Source of the DNA: Peptacetobacter sp900539645
GTDB taxonomy: Bacteria; Bacillota; Clostridia; Peptostreptococcales; Peptostreptococcaceae
Reading direction: 5' to 3'
NCBI RefSeq assembly: GCF_047807365.1
Contig: NZ_JBLOUI010000004.1
Span: 1-64,000, forward strand
Length of the DNA: 64,000 nt
Shown: positions 17,722 through 28,100 of the stretch, one piece after another
Position numbering within the stretch: the first letter of the stretch is position 1
How the letters are laid out: every line of letters begins with the position of its first letter
Notes under the pieces: model-generated
What the model was told of the DNA's origin: nothing
The model's database searches: none
The model's input: the letters and a program-made list of their open reading frames with translations, nothing else
Program-made: the position numbers and the translations under genes

Positions 17722-18069
17722 ATGGAATTTAATAACACTAAAGGTATTAGGAAAGACTACGAATTTAGAAAAATATATAAACACGGTAAATCTTTTGCAA
17801 ATAAATATTTAGTAGTCTATATATTAAAAAATAAAACTGATCAAACTAGAATAGGTATTTCTATATCTAAAAAAGTAGGAAATGCAGTAACTAGGAATAG
17901 AATCAGAAGATTGATAAAAGAAACCTATCGATTAAATATCGATGAAAATATAAAGAAAGGCTATGATTTAGTATTTATTTCCAGAGTAGCTGCTAAAGAT
18001 GCAACTTATAAAGATATTGAAAAAGCAATGAATCACTTAATGAGAAAAAATAAGCTTTTAAATGAATAA
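17722..18069 (+). CDS. rnpA: Ribonuclease P protein component
   Basis: A 115-residue protein with the family motif NAVTRNRIRRLIKETYR (RNR motif) that contacts the RNase P RNA. Start set at the ATG at 17722, which has TGGAGGA six bases upstream; a TTG 12 nt earlier is part of that site. With the catalytic RNA (not in this window) it cleaves tRNA 5' leaders. rpmH upstream and yidD 14 nt downstream form the standard cluster. Confidence 0.96.
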   Translation: MEFNNTKGIRKDYEFRKIYKHGKSFANKYLVVYILKNKTDQTRIGISISKKVGNAVTRNRIRRLIKETYRLNIDENIKKGYDLVFISRVAAKDATYKDIEKAMNHLMRKNKLLNE

Positions 18070-18083
18070 GGAGGTCTTATAGA

Positions 18084-18335
18084 TTGGATAAAATAAGGAA
18101 TTATATAGATAAAATAGGTAAACTTCTTGCAAAAGGATGTATAGGTTTAGTGAGATTTTATCAAAAATATATATCACCTTTAAAAGGTCCAACGTGTAGA
18201 TTTTACCCTACCTGTTCACAATACTCTATAGAAGCGTTTAAGAAATATGGATTTTTAAAAGGATTATATTTGACAATAAGAAGAGTTTTAAAATGTCATC
18301 CTTTTCATCCAGGTGGTTACGATCCATTGAAATAA
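18084..18335 (+). CDS. yidD: Membrane protein insertion efficiency factor YidD
   Basis: An 83-residue YidD with the family core YQKYISPLKGPTCRFYPTCS, SIEAFKKYG and the C-terminal CHPFHPGGYDPL. It is a membrane-associated helper of YidC-dependent insertion. It starts with TTG, supported by AAGGAGG nine bases upstream. yidC follows 25 nt downstream. Confidence 0.95.
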   Translation: MDKIRNYIDKIGKLLAKGCIGLVRFYQKYISPLKGPTCRFYPTCSQYSIEAFKKYGFLKGLYLTIRRVLKCHPFHPGGYDPLK

Positions 18336-18360
18336 ATCTATTTTGTAGGAGGTACAAGAA

Positions 18361-19068
18361 GTGACCAATTTAATAGGAAAATTATTTGGAAACATTCTAG
18401 GGGCAATATATAGCTTTACAGGAAGCTATGGTATAGCAATTATACTATTTACTTTCTTAGTTAAATTACTATTAATGCCACTTACAATCAAGCAGACAAA
18501 ATCTACTGTTGCAATGCAGGAGATAACACCAAGAGTTAATGAAATACAGGAAAAATATAAAAATAATCCTGAAAGACAGAACAGAGAAATAATGGAACTA
18601 TATCAAAGAGCAAATATAAATCCTATGGCAGGATGTTTACCTCTACTTATACAGTTCCCTATATTAATAGGACTATTTAACTTACTAAAAGATCCAGTAG
18701 GTCTAGGAGCATTTGCTAGTCAGGCTGCTTTTAATCAAGCTAATGGACAGTTCTTATGGATGCAAAATCTTACTAATCCAGACACTATATTAGCTATATT
18801 ATCAGGAGCGAGTGCATTTATAATGCAGAAAATAATGACTCCAAAAGAACAGGTTAACGGTCAGATGAAAATGATGACTTATATGATGGCAGGTTTATCA
18901 TTATACTGGGGATTCATATTCCCAGCAGGTCTTACTTTATACTGGACAATAAGTAATGTATTCGCTATATTACAGCAGGTAATAGTAACAAAACCTCTAA
19001 AAGCTAAATTTGAAGCTGACATGAAGGAGGCTAGTAAAAATGGCAAAAAAAATAAAAATAAAAAGTAA
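18361..19068 (+). CDS. yidC: Membrane protein insertase YidC/Oxa1
   Basis: A 235-residue Oxa1-type insertase without the large periplasmic domain and without a lipoprotein signal, as usual in clostridia. About five membrane segments are visible (YGIAIILFTFLVKLLLMPL; MAGCLPLLIQFPILIGLF; and near residues 140-205), with a hydrophilic cytoplasmic loop between the first two and a basic KKNKNKK tail. It has a GTG start with TAGGAGGTAC upstream. The last 29 nt overlap jag. Confidence 0.95.
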   Translation: MTNLIGKLFGNILGAIYSFTGSYGIAIILFTFLVKLLLMPLTIKQTKSTVAMQEITPRVNEIQEKYKNNPERQNREIMELYQRANINPMAGCLPLLIQFPILIGLFNLLKDPVGLGAFASQAAFNQANGQFLWMQNLTNPDTILAILSGASAFIMQKIMTPKEQVNGQMKMMTYMMAGLSLYWGFIFPAGLTLYWTISNVFAILQQVIVTKPLKAKFEADMKEASKNGKKNKNKK

Positions 19069-19666
19069 ATCAAGAGAAGAAGCTATAAAAAAAGCTCTTT
19101 CAGACCTTAATGTATCAGAAGATGATATTGAAGTTGTAGAGCTAGAAGCTCCAAGTAAAGGATTTTTAGGATTTATAGGATCTAAAGAAGGTCTTTATGA
19201 AATAACTGTTATAGAAAGAGAAACAGACGTTGCTAAATCATTTATAGAAACACTTCTAAAAAATGCAAAAGTAAATGCCGATGTTGAAGTTAAACAGGAA
19301 GACAACCTTATAAAAGTAAATATAAAAGGTGATGAAGCAGCTTGTTTAATAGGTAGAAGAGGAGATACTCTTGATTCTATCCAGTTCTTAACAGGATTAG
19401 CTTTAAACAAAATAAACAAAGATTCTCATACTAGAGTACTTGTAGATATAGAAAACTACAGAGAAAAGAGAGAAGAATCTCTAGTAAGATATGCTAATAA
19501 AATGGCTAGAGAAGTAGCTAAAACTAAAAAAACAAAAAAACTTGACTATATGAATCCATATGAAAGAAGAATAATACATTCAGCTCTTCAAAATGACAGA
19601 TATGTTATAACATATAGTGAAGGAACTGATCCATATAGAAGATTAGTAATAGAATACAAAAGATAA
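19040..19666 (+). CDS. jag: RNA-binding protein KhpB/EloR (Jag)
   Basis: A 208-residue protein with an N-terminal Jag domain (about residues 1-55), a KH domain (GRRGDTLDSIQFLTGLAL) and a C-terminal R3H domain (MNPYERRIIHSAL). Known homologues bind many RNAs with KhpA and affect cell elongation and division. Its RBS GAAGGAGG lies inside yidC and the two genes overlap by 29 nt, implying coupled translation. Confidence 0.94.
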   Translation: MAKKIKIKSKSREEAIKKALSDLNVSEDDIEVVELEAPSKGFLGFIGSKEGLYEITVIERETDVAKSFIETLLKNAKVNADVEVKQEDNLIKVNIKGDEAACLIGRRGDTLDSIQFLTGLALNKINKDSHTRVLVDIENYREKREESLVRYANKMAREVAKTKKTKKLDYMNPYERRIIHSALQNDRYVITYSEGTDPYRRLVIEYKR

Positions 19667-19678
19667 ATAAAAATATTG

Positions 19679-19706
19679 CCTCCTATGTTATAGGAGGTTT
19701 TATTTT
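19679..19706 (+). terminator. Terminator after jag
   Basis: Perfect stem CCTCCTAT/ATAGGAGG with a 3-nt loop and TTTTATTTTT tail. It ends the rpmH-jag cluster. Confidence 0.9.
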
Positions 19707-19754
19707 TGGTATAATAGTATATATATTTTTTAAAATCGCAAAGAGGTGATAAAT

Positions 19755-21134
19755 TTGTTTATAGATGATACAATAGCGGCAATTGCAACAGCACCTGGAG
19801 AAGGTGGAATCGGGATAATAAGAATAAGTGGACCAAAATCACTAGAAGTTGCTGAAGAGATATTCTTCTCAATGTCAGGAAAGAAAATCTCTGAATACCC
19901 AGCTAGAACTTTAATCTTCGGAAATATAAAAGATGGAGATAAAAAAATAGACGAGGTTTTAGTTGCATATATGAAAGGACCAAATTCTTATACAGCAGAA
20001 GATGTTATAGAAATAAACTGCCATGGTGGGTTTATTTCTGTAAAAAGAATATTAGAATTAGTACTTTCTAAAGATGTAAGACTTGCAGAAGCAGGAGAGT
20101 TTACAAAGAGAGCATTTTTAAATGGAAGAATAGACTTATCTCAGGCAGAAGCGGTAATAGATGTAATAAATGCAAAAACAGATAAGGCGCATGAAGTAGC
20201 TGAAAACCAGCTTGATGGATCTCTATCTAATAGAATAAGAGAATTTAGAGAAAAAGTAACTGAGCTATTAGCTCAAGTTGAGGTTGCAATAGATTATCCT
20301 GAAGAGGATATAGAATTTATAGCATATACGACTCTAGAAGAAAAAACTAGAGAATTAAATAAAGATATTAAAAAATTATATGAAACATCAGAAAGTGGAA
20401 AAATATTTAGAGAAGGTCTAAAAACTGTAATAGTTGGTAAGCCAAATGTTGGTAAATCATCTCTTCTAAACAGTATCCTTGGTGAAAATAGAGCGATAGT
20501 AACAGATATACCTGGAACAACTAGAGATGTTATAGAAGAATTTGTAAATATAAAAGGCATACCTCTAAAAATAGTAGATACTGCAGGAATCAGAGAAACA
20601 GACGATGTAGTTGAAAAAATAGGTGTTGAAAAATCAATGGCATCATTTGATACAGCAGACCTAATAATAATGGTTGTGGACTCTTCATCAGAACTATCTG
20701 AAGAAGATAGAGAAATACTAGAAAAAGTACAGGGTAAAGAAACAATCCTTCTACTTAACAAAACCGACCTACCTCAAGTAATAAACGAAGAAGAAGTAAA
20801 AAAATATGTAAATGAAGAAAATATAATTAAAATATCTGCACTTCATAATGAAGGTATAGAGAATGTACATGACAGAATAGAAGCTATGGTCTACAAAGGA
20901 GATATAAAAAGCTCTTCAAATGTTATAATAACAAACTCTAGACATAAAGATGCACTTTATAGAGCAATGAAATCTGCAGAGGATGCTATGAGAGCAATAG
21001 AAGATAGAATGCCTCTTGATTTTGTTGAAGTTGACTTAAAAAATATATGGGATTATCTAGGATATATAAACGGAGATACAGTAAGTGAAGATTTACTAGA
21101 CAATATATTCCATAATTTCTGTATAGGAAAATAA
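19755..21134 (+). CDS. mnmE: tRNA modification GTPase MnmE
   Basis: A 459-residue GTPase: N-terminal folate-binding domain, helical domain, G domain with GKPNVGKSSLLNSI, PGTTRD, DTAGIRET and NKTD, and the invariant C-terminal CIGK. With MnmG it forms the 5-carboxymethylaminomethyl group on U34 of several tRNAs. I start at TTG 19755 because AGAGGTGAT ends five bases before it; the GTG at 19746 lies within that site. mnmG follows after 145 nt. Confidence 0.96.
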   Translation: MFIDDTIAAIATAPGEGGIGIIRISGPKSLEVAEEIFFSMSGKKISEYPARTLIFGNIKDGDKKIDEVLVAYMKGPNSYTAEDVIEINCHGGFISVKRILELVLSKDVRLAEAGEFTKRAFLNGRIDLSQAEAVIDVINAKTDKAHEVAENQLDGSLSNRIREFREKVTELLAQVEVAIDYPEEDIEFIAYTTLEEKTRELNKDIKKLYETSESGKIFREGLKTVIVGKPNVGKSSLLNSILGENRAIVTDIPGTTRDVIEEFVNIKGIPLKIVDTAGIRETDDVVEKIGVEKSMASFDTADLIIMVVDSSSELSEEDREILEKVQGKETILLLNKTDLPQVINEEEVKKYVNEENIIKISALHNEGIENVHDRIEAMVYKGDIKSSSNVIITNSRHKDALYRAMKSAEDAMRAIEDRMPLDFVEVDLKNIWDYLGYINGDTVSEDLLDNIFHNFCIGK

Positions 21135-21279
21135 TTATTATAAACGACTAAATTAGTTGAAAAATATAGGCAAAATTTGCTTTTTATATAAAGGTTTTTC
21201 ATGGAACATTTGTAGAACAAAGTGTAATGAAAAATTAGAACGTATATATTATATAAGTATATAAGAAAGGTGGAAAAAG

Positions 21280-23169
21280 ATGAGAAAATTTGAAGCTGAA
21301 AGCTACGATATAGTAGTTGTCGGAGCTGGACATGCTGGATGTGAAGCTGCACTTGCTTCTGCAAGAATGGGACACAAAACAGCTATGATAACAATGTCAC
21401 TAGATTCTATAGCTGCACTTGCCTGTAACCCTTCAATAGGTGGAACAGGAAAAGGACATCTAGTTAGAGAAATAGATGCACTTGGTGGAGAAATGGGGCT
21501 AAATATAGATAAAACATTTATCCAGAGTAGAATGTTAAATACTGCAAAAGGGCCTGCAGTACACTCTTTAAGAACTCAGGCAGATAAATTTAGATACCAT
21601 GAAGAAATGAAAAAAACTATAGAAAATCAGGAAAATCTTGATTTAATAATGGATGAAGTTGTAGAAATAGCTCACGATGGACAGACTGTAACAGGTGTAA
21701 TAACTAGAATGGGAGCTATATACAGAGCAAAGGCTACAATACTTGCTACAGGGGTATATTTAAACTCAAAAATATTTATAGGTGAAGTCTCATTTAATGA
21801 AGGACCAAATGCATTAGGATATGCAGCATATCTAACAGATAGCTTAAAAGAACTTGGACTTAGAATGAGAAGATTTAAAACTGGAACACCTTGTAGAGTA
21901 CATAGAGACAGTGTAGATTTTTCAAAAATGGATAGACAGGATGGAGATGCAAAAATAGTTCCGTTCTCATTTATGAACGATAAAATAGAAAGAGAACAGG
22001 TTCCATGCTACCTAACTAGAACTACTGCCGAAACAAAACAGATGATAGAGGAAAATATAAAAAGATCTGCAATGTATGGTGGGGAGATAGAAGGTGTTGG
22101 ACCTAGATACTGTCCATCAATAGAAGATAAAATAGTGAGATTTTCAGACAAAGAAACTCATCAGATATTCATAGAACCAGAAGGACTAAATACAAAAGAA
22201 ATGTACGTTCAGGGACTTTCTACAAGTTTACCTTTTGAAATACAGAAAGATATGTATAAAACTGTATTAGGTCTTGAAAATGTAAAAGTAATGAGACCTG
22301 CTTATGCAATTGAATACGATTGTATAGATCCAACTCAGTTAAAACTAAACCTTGAAATAAAAGGTGTAGAAAACTTATTCAGTGCAGGACAGTTTAACGG
22401 AACATCAGGGTATGAAGAAGCTGCAGCGCAGGGATTAATAGCTGGGATAAATGCAGTTAGAAAAATAGAAGGAAAAGAACCATTTACACTAGATAGATCA
22501 GAAGCCTATATAGGTGTTCTTTTAGACGACCTTGTAACAAAAGGTACTAATGAACCTTATAGAATGATGACTTCTAGATGCGAGTATAGATTATATCTAA
22601 GACAGGACAATGCGGATATGAGACTTACTGAAAAAGGGTATGAAATAGGTCTTGTAACTGAAGAAAGATATAATAAATACCTAGCTAAAAAAGAAATGGT
22701 AGAAAAAGAATTTGAAAGACTAAAAGAAGTTAGAGTAACTCCAAAAGAGTCAAATGAAATAATGGAAGCTCATGGATTTACTAAGTTAAATGTAGGATTA
22801 TCTTTATACGAATTCTTAAAAAGACCAGAAGTAGATTATGAATTAATAGAAGAATTAGGAAAAGGTGCTGGAGATGATGTACCTGACTATGTAAAAGAGC
22901 AGTGCGTAATAGTAACTAAATACGAAGGATACATAGATAAACAGTTAAAACAGATAGATCAGTTTAAAAAACTAGAAAGCAAAAAACTAAGTGAATCAAT
23001 AAATTACTCTGAAATAGAAGGACTAAGACTAGAAGCTAGACAGAAACTAGATGCTATAAAACCAAACTCTGTAGGTCAGGCATCTAGAATATCTGGGGTT
23101 TCTCCAGCAGATATATCTGTACTTCTTGTATACCTTGAGCAGATGAGAAGAGGTAAGAAAAATGACTAA
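21280..23169 (+). CDS. mnmG: tRNA uridine-5-carboxymethylaminomethyl modification enzyme MnmG (GidA)
   Basis: A 629-residue FAD enzyme: dinucleotide fold GAGHAGCEAALASARMG near the start, PSIGGTGKGHLVREIDALGG, and the helical C-terminal domain ending with SGVSPADISVLLVYL. It works with MnmE on tRNA wobble uridines. The last 8 nt overlap rsmG. Essentially every glutamine is CAG, which illustrates the core codon habit against which the adhesin at 25134 stands out. Confidence 0.97.
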   Translation: MRKFEAESYDIVVVGAGHAGCEAALASARMGHKTAMITMSLDSIAALACNPSIGGTGKGHLVREIDALGGEMGLNIDKTFIQSRMLNTAKGPAVHSLRTQADKFRYHEEMKKTIENQENLDLIMDEVVEIAHDGQTVTGVITRMGAIYRAKATILATGVYLNSKIFIGEVSFNEGPNALGYAAYLTDSLKELGLRMRRFKTGTPCRVHRDSVDFSKMDRQDGDAKIVPFSFMNDKIEREQVPCYLTRTTAETKQMIEENIKRSAMYGGEIEGVGPRYCPSIEDKIVRFSDKETHQIFIEPEGLNTKEMYVQGLSTSLPFEIQKDMYKTVLGLENVKVMRPAYAIEYDCIDPTQLKLNLEIKGVENLFSAGQFNGTSGYEEAAAQGLIAGINAVRKIEGKEPFTLDRSEAYIGVLLDDLVTKGTNEPYRMMTSRCEYRLYLRQDNADMRLTEKGYEIGLVTEERYNKYLAKKEMVEKEFERLKEVRVTPKESNEIMEAHGFTKLNVGLSLYEFLKRPEVDYELIEELGKGAGDDVPDYVKEQCVIVTKYEGYIDKQLKQIDQFKKLESKKLSESINYSEIEGLRLEARQKLDAIKPNSVGQASRISGVSPADISVLLVYLEQMRRGKKND

Positions 23170-23887
23170 TGTAAATAGAGAGCTATTAAAAAAAGGAATA
23201 GAAGAATTTGGTCTAACAGCAGATGATAAAACATTAGATAGATTTAGAATGTACAGGGAACTTCTTGCTGAATGGAACCGGAAAATGAATCTAACAGGAA
23301 TAGACGATGAAAAAGGAACATATATAAAACACTTCCTAGATTCTGTATCTGCTGTACAAGGTGGATATATAAAAGACGGAATGTCTATAATAGATGTAGG
23401 TACAGGTGCGGGATTCCCAGGAGTTCCTCTAAAAGTATGCTTAAAAAACACAAAAGTAACTTTACTAGATTCTTTAAACAAAAGAATAAACTTCCTTCAG
23501 GAAGTATGTAATCAGTTAGAGCTTGAAGATGTAGAATTTATACATGGTAGAGCAGAAGACTTTGGAAAAAATCCAGAATACAGAGAACAGTACGATATAG
23601 CAACAGCTAGAGCGGTTGCTGGACTTCCAATACTAATGGAATTTTGCGTACCATTTATAAAAGTTGGAGGATACTTTGTATGTTTAAAAGGACCTAATGC
23701 TGACTTAGAGCTTGAAGAATCTAAAAAAGCTATGGAAGTTCTTGGGATAGAATTTGTTGAAAAGCTAGATATAAAGCTACCAGAGACAGATTTAAATCAC
23801 AATATACTAGTATTCAAAAAAGTATCTGAAACACCTTCAAAATATCCGAGAAAAGCTGGTAAACCGGCAAAATCACCGATAAAATAA
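23162..23887 (+). CDS. rsmG: 16S rRNA (guanine527-N7)-methyltransferase RsmG
   Basis: A 241-residue SAM-dependent methyltransferase with the GidB fold: SAM-binding IDVGTGAGFPGVPL, then RAVAGLPILMEF and a lysine- and proline-rich C-terminal tail. It methylates G527 of 16S rRNA. It overlaps mnmG by 8 nt, and a Noc-box-like palindrome touches its stop codon. Confidence 0.95.
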   Translation: MTNVNRELLKKGIEEFGLTADDKTLDRFRMYRELLAEWNRKMNLTGIDDEKGTYIKHFLDSVSAVQGGYIKDGMSIIDVGTGAGFPGVPLKVCLKNTKVTLLDSLNKRINFLQEVCNQLELEDVEFIHGRAEDFGKNPEYREQYDIATARAVAGLPILMEFCVPFIKVGGYFVCLKGPNADLELEESKKAMEVLGIEFVEKLDIKLPETDLNHNILVFKKVSETPSKYPRKAGKPAKSPIK

Positions 23888-23900
23888 TTTCCCGGAAAAT
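23887..23900. promoter_or_regulatory. Noc-binding-site-like palindrome
   Basis: ATTTCCCGGAAAAT matches the Bacillus Noc-binding consensus ATTTCCCGGGAAAT at 13 of 14 positions. It lies between rsmG and noc, 27 nt before the noc start. It suggests that this ParB paralogue keeps Noc-type specificity and may regulate itself or load here. Confidence 0.6.
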
Positions 23901-23927
23901 AATTCTATAGAGTAAGAGAGGATAATT

Positions 23928-24734
23928 ATGGGAGAAAAAAAGATAATAGAAGTAGAAATAGACAGCATATTACCAAATCCATATCAGCCTAGACTTCACT
24001 TTTCTGATGCTGCACTAAATGAATTAGCTGAATCTATAAAAGTGCATGGAATTATACAACCTATAACTGTTAGAAAAAAAGACGACCATTACGAAATAGT
24101 TGCTGGTGAAAGAAGATTTAGAGCATCTAAATTAGCTGGACTTGAAAAAGTTCCAGTTATAATAACAGATATGGACGATGAAGCATCTGCAGTAGTTGCG
24201 ATGCTTGAAAACTTACAGAGAGAAGATTTAGACTATCTAGAAGAAGCTATAGGATATAGCAACTTAATAAAAGAATATGGATTTACACAGCAGCAGCTTG
24301 CTGAAAAACTGGGAAAAAGCCAGTCTACAATAGCCAACAAAATAAGACTTTTAAAACTTCCTGAGCATATAAGAAACGAAGCTATGGAAAAAGGATTATC
24401 AGAAAGACATACCAGAGCCCTTCTAAAACTTTTAAAATTAGATAATGAAGAAATTATTATAAAAGCAATAGATAAAATATCTAAAAATCAGATGACAGTA
24501 AAAAAAGCTGAGGCTATGATAAAAGATATTCTTGAAAATCCTAAAGACAAGCCAAAGATAGAAGAAGAGCCACCTAAAAGAAACATGAAGGCTATGATAA
24601 ATATGAGAATATATTTAAATACTATAAAGCAGGCATATGATATGATAAAAAATACTGGAATAGATGCCCAGTACAAAGAAATTGAAAAAGATGATTACGT
24701 TGAAGTAGTTGTAAGAATACCTAAAAGAAAATAG
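23928..24734 (+). CDS. noc: Nucleoid occlusion protein Noc / ParB-family protein
   Basis: A 268-residue ParB-family CTPase-fold protein: N-terminal ParB domain with NPYQPR, GERRFRASKLAGL and ENLQREDLDYLEEA, a helix-turn-helix (QQQLAEKLGKSQSTIANKIR) and a C-terminal dimerisation region. LSERHTRALL after the HTH is typical of Noc, as is the place after rsmG. Noc couples chromosome position to division by binding DNA and membrane. The N-terminal amphipathic membrane helix of Bacillus Noc is absent: an in-frame stop lies just upstream of the start. It may thus be a ParB paralogue with another mode of action. Confidence 0.85.
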   Translation: MGEKKIIEVEIDSILPNPYQPRLHFSDAALNELAESIKVHGIIQPITVRKKDDHYEIVAGERRFRASKLAGLEKVPVIITDMDDEASAVVAMLENLQREDLDYLEEAIGYSNLIKEYGFTQQQLAEKLGKSQSTIANKIRLLKLPEHIRNEAMEKGLSERHTRALLKLLKLDNEEIIIKAIDKISKNQMTVKKAEAMIKDILENPKDKPKIEEEPPKRNMKAMINMRIYLNTIKQAYDMIKNTGIDAQYKEIEKDDYVEVVVRIPKRK

Positions 24735-24743
24735 ATGAAAACG

Positions 24744-24784
24744 AAAAGTAACTATAAAAAATATTTTGTAGTTACTTTTTTTGT
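24744..24784 (+). terminator. noc terminator
   Basis: Stem AAAAGTAACTA paired with TAGTTACTTTT, followed by a T-run. Confidence 0.85.
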
Positions 24785-25133
24785 TTAAATGATATAATAC
24801 TTTAATTTATTTAAAAATAAAAAATAATAAAAAATTAATAAATATAATTAATAAATAAAAGATAAAAATAGTTTTTTTTTTTTTTTTTTTTACTAAACTT
24901 CACAAAAACTTCATTTAATAAAAAATATTTTTTGCAAAAAAAGCTTTTAAAATTTTCGCAAAAAATATATAATATACTCATTTAGTTGAATTATAAAACT
25001 AATTCATTGCATAAACTCATTTAATTAAAATTTATGTTTGTTTATGTTATCGTGATTATATTCATATTTTGATAACTTAAGATAATTATTATATTAAAAA
25101 TTTAAAAATAAAGTTATACAAAAGGAGGGTTAT
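24785..25133 (+). promoter_or_regulatory. Adhesin upstream region with 20-T tract
   Basis: 349 nt of extremely AT-rich DNA without a gene. An uninterrupted run of 20 Ts lies at 24872-24891. A -10-like TATAAT lies at 24968-24973 without a clear -35, which would give a leader of about 155 nt. Two related segments beginning ACTCATTTA (about 24977 and 25015) lie in the leader. RBS AAAAGGAGGG precedes the adhesin. Confidence 0.5.
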
Positions 25134-28100
25134 ATGAAAGGTTTTAAGGGAAAAATATTGAGTATAGCATTAGTTATTACGATGTTAATTACGATGTTGC
25201 CGACAACGACATTTGCTACCGTAGCACAAAATGGTAAAACAAATACAGTTGTAAGCGAAGAAAGTAGTACAGAAAATAGTGACAAACTAGAAAATGAAGC
25301 TCAAGAAAATAGTAAAGAGGAAAATCAAAAAACAGAAACAGAAAAGCAAGATAAAGAGACAGAAGAGGGAAAAGAAACAAATAACGAGGAAAATCAAAAA
25401 AATGAAGAAAAAATAGATTGGCCTCAAAAACCAAACTGGATAGGTAAAAATCCAGAATCATTAGGAGTTCCACAATTACAAAGTGGACAAAATTCATCGT
25501 CTTTCTATGCTGTACCAGACGATGATATAACAAAAGAAGATTTAGATAAAGCAAAAGAAGAATCTAACGATTTAAATGTACAAGAAGGAAAAGAAATTTC
25601 TCCAGACAAATTTAATATGAAATTAGCTGTTTTTATAAACGGTAAAGAATATAATGGTGGAGATATTACTGTTAAAGAAGGAGAAAATTTCTCTTATAGA
25701 GTAGACTGGGGACCAATAAGCAATGATATTCCTGAAATAAAAAAAGGAGATTATTTTACAAAGAAACTATTTACTGTAAAAGGATTAAAATTCCCTAGTA
25801 CTATAAAAAAGAAACTCATAATAGATGGCATAAATGTAGGTGAAATGAATATAAATTATGATGCTTCAAGTGGAGATATGACTTATAAAGTTATATTTAC
25901 AGAATATATAAATTTATTTGATAGAAATTCAGTTTTTGCTTATTTCCAGGGAAGTTCTTCATTTACATTTGTAGAGAGTGGAAGTATAAGTATAGATATT
26001 TGGGGTGTTAATGGTAATTTAACAATAGAAAAAAATGAAAAACCAATAACTCCAAATGTTCCTTCTGGAAATGGGTGGGACGCACCAAAACCACCTACAT
26101 TTGATACAAGTATAAAACCGTTTGTAAAAGGAGTAAAATGGGATAATCATGGAAACGAAGGAGATAAAGAACCACAGATAGAATGGAGAATATCTTTTTT
26201 AGAAAAATTGCAGAAAAAACAGAAAGAGTTTTTAGAAAAGAATCCTGTAAAAACAAAAGAGGGAATAATAGCTAGAATCAATCAAATTGTAGATGATGTA
26301 AAATTTATGGCATATAATGTAGCAAGTGATTTAAAAACAAAGTCTGAACCTAAAGAAAGTAGAACTATTTCTGAAAAAGGATTTTGTATAATAGAGGATA
26401 CTTTAGATGAAAATCAGGAATTTTATAGAGATGTTCCAAATGAAAATGATAAAAAGAAATATGGAGGAGCTCCGTTTTTTATAGAATTACCAGTCATGTT
26501 AGCAGGAACAAACCATATATTAAATGGTTCTGTTGGTAATAATGGTGGAGATGGTGTAGGAGACATAAATCCTTATTTTTCTGGAGGAAACTTTACAGAA
26601 ATAAAAGAAGGAGATAATTCTACTAAAAGAAATACTGTAAGAAATACGCCTCTTACTTATACGATATTAAAAAATGAAAAAACAAGAAAAGAAACAATTG
26701 TAATAAACTGTGGTAAATTAGGGGAAAAAGGTGATAAAACTTTACAGTGGAATGGAACTGAATGGCCAAAAGCAAAATTAGAAGAAAATATAAAAAATTG
26801 TCAAAACAAGATAGATCAGATAATAGCAGGACAAAATTCTCCTATATCAAATTTAAAAACTAAATACACAGAATTAGAAAATGTTCTTAGAGAAATTTTA
26901 GGGTCAGGAACAACTAAGGAAGAAGATAAAGAAAAAATAAAAATCTTTATGGATGATTATAAAAAGAAAGTAATAGATACAGCACTTGAAAATGATAAGC
27001 AGATAACAGAAAATGATATACCTTCTTTAGAAAAATTAGTTGCTTTAGCAGAGATAAATATAGATACAAATGGAACTAAACTAAAAAATCATAATCAATA
27101 TGCTAATTATAAAAAAAGTTTAGAAAATGTAGTAAATGACCAAAAGATATTCTTAGATAATAGAATTAAGTATACGGCAGAATGGGAAGTTTTAAAAAGT
27201 AGATATGAGAGAACTTTAGAATTTTATTCACAAGAGCAAAATACTGGGATTTATGGATTTGTAGTAAAAATAAGAAGTAAAGTTGTAAAAAATACAGATG
27301 ATGGATTTTCAAATGATGTAATATTATCAGATTCAGAAAAACAGTACTCATCTCACAAAGAACACAATGTAAAATTTAATGCAGGTATAGTTGGAAACTA
27401 TGCACGAGGAAGTGTAGTTCTTAAAAAAACTGGTTCAAATGTACCAGAAAGCGATGATTTGGGACAACTAAATAAAGCTAATGGATTAGCAGATGCAAAA
27501 TTTAAAATTTATAGTTCTGGAAAAAATGATGAGTTTATTGGAGATAATGGACATTTAGCATATTTCTTACCAAAAGATGCCAGTGAAAATAAAGATGCGT
27601 ATACTTATACTCATACAGGAGACCAAGCTACAGGTTCTATAAAAGGTACAGAAAGTGAACTTGAAGTAAATGGAGATGGAACATTAATTCTTAATAGATT
27701 AATGCCAAATAAAATCTATTATGCTGTAGAAACAAAAGCACCAAATGGATATTATGTAGATGAAAGTCCAATAAAAATTACAGTAGAAAAAGATAAAGTA
27801 ACATATAAGTTAGTTCCTAATGTTCAGAGATCTATTGCAATAAGAAAAATAGACAGTTATTCTAAAAAAGCAATAGGAGGAGCAGAATTTGAACTGTATA
27901 AAGGAGAACAAAAGATAACTAATTTCAAAAAAGAAACTATAAATAATCATACAGGGTATTACATAAAAGAAAATGCTTCGGATAAACTTATAACATTAGA
28001 TGATGTTTTAAGCGATAAAAATGACGATTCAAAGCCTAATTTATGTATACATGGATTAGAACCAGGCACATATACATTAAAGGAAATAAAAGCTCCAGAT

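Noticed and set aside
24735..25133. Remnant of a soj (parA) gene
   Set aside because: All frames are short and very AT-rich; no Walker motif or ParA-like segment could be recognised.
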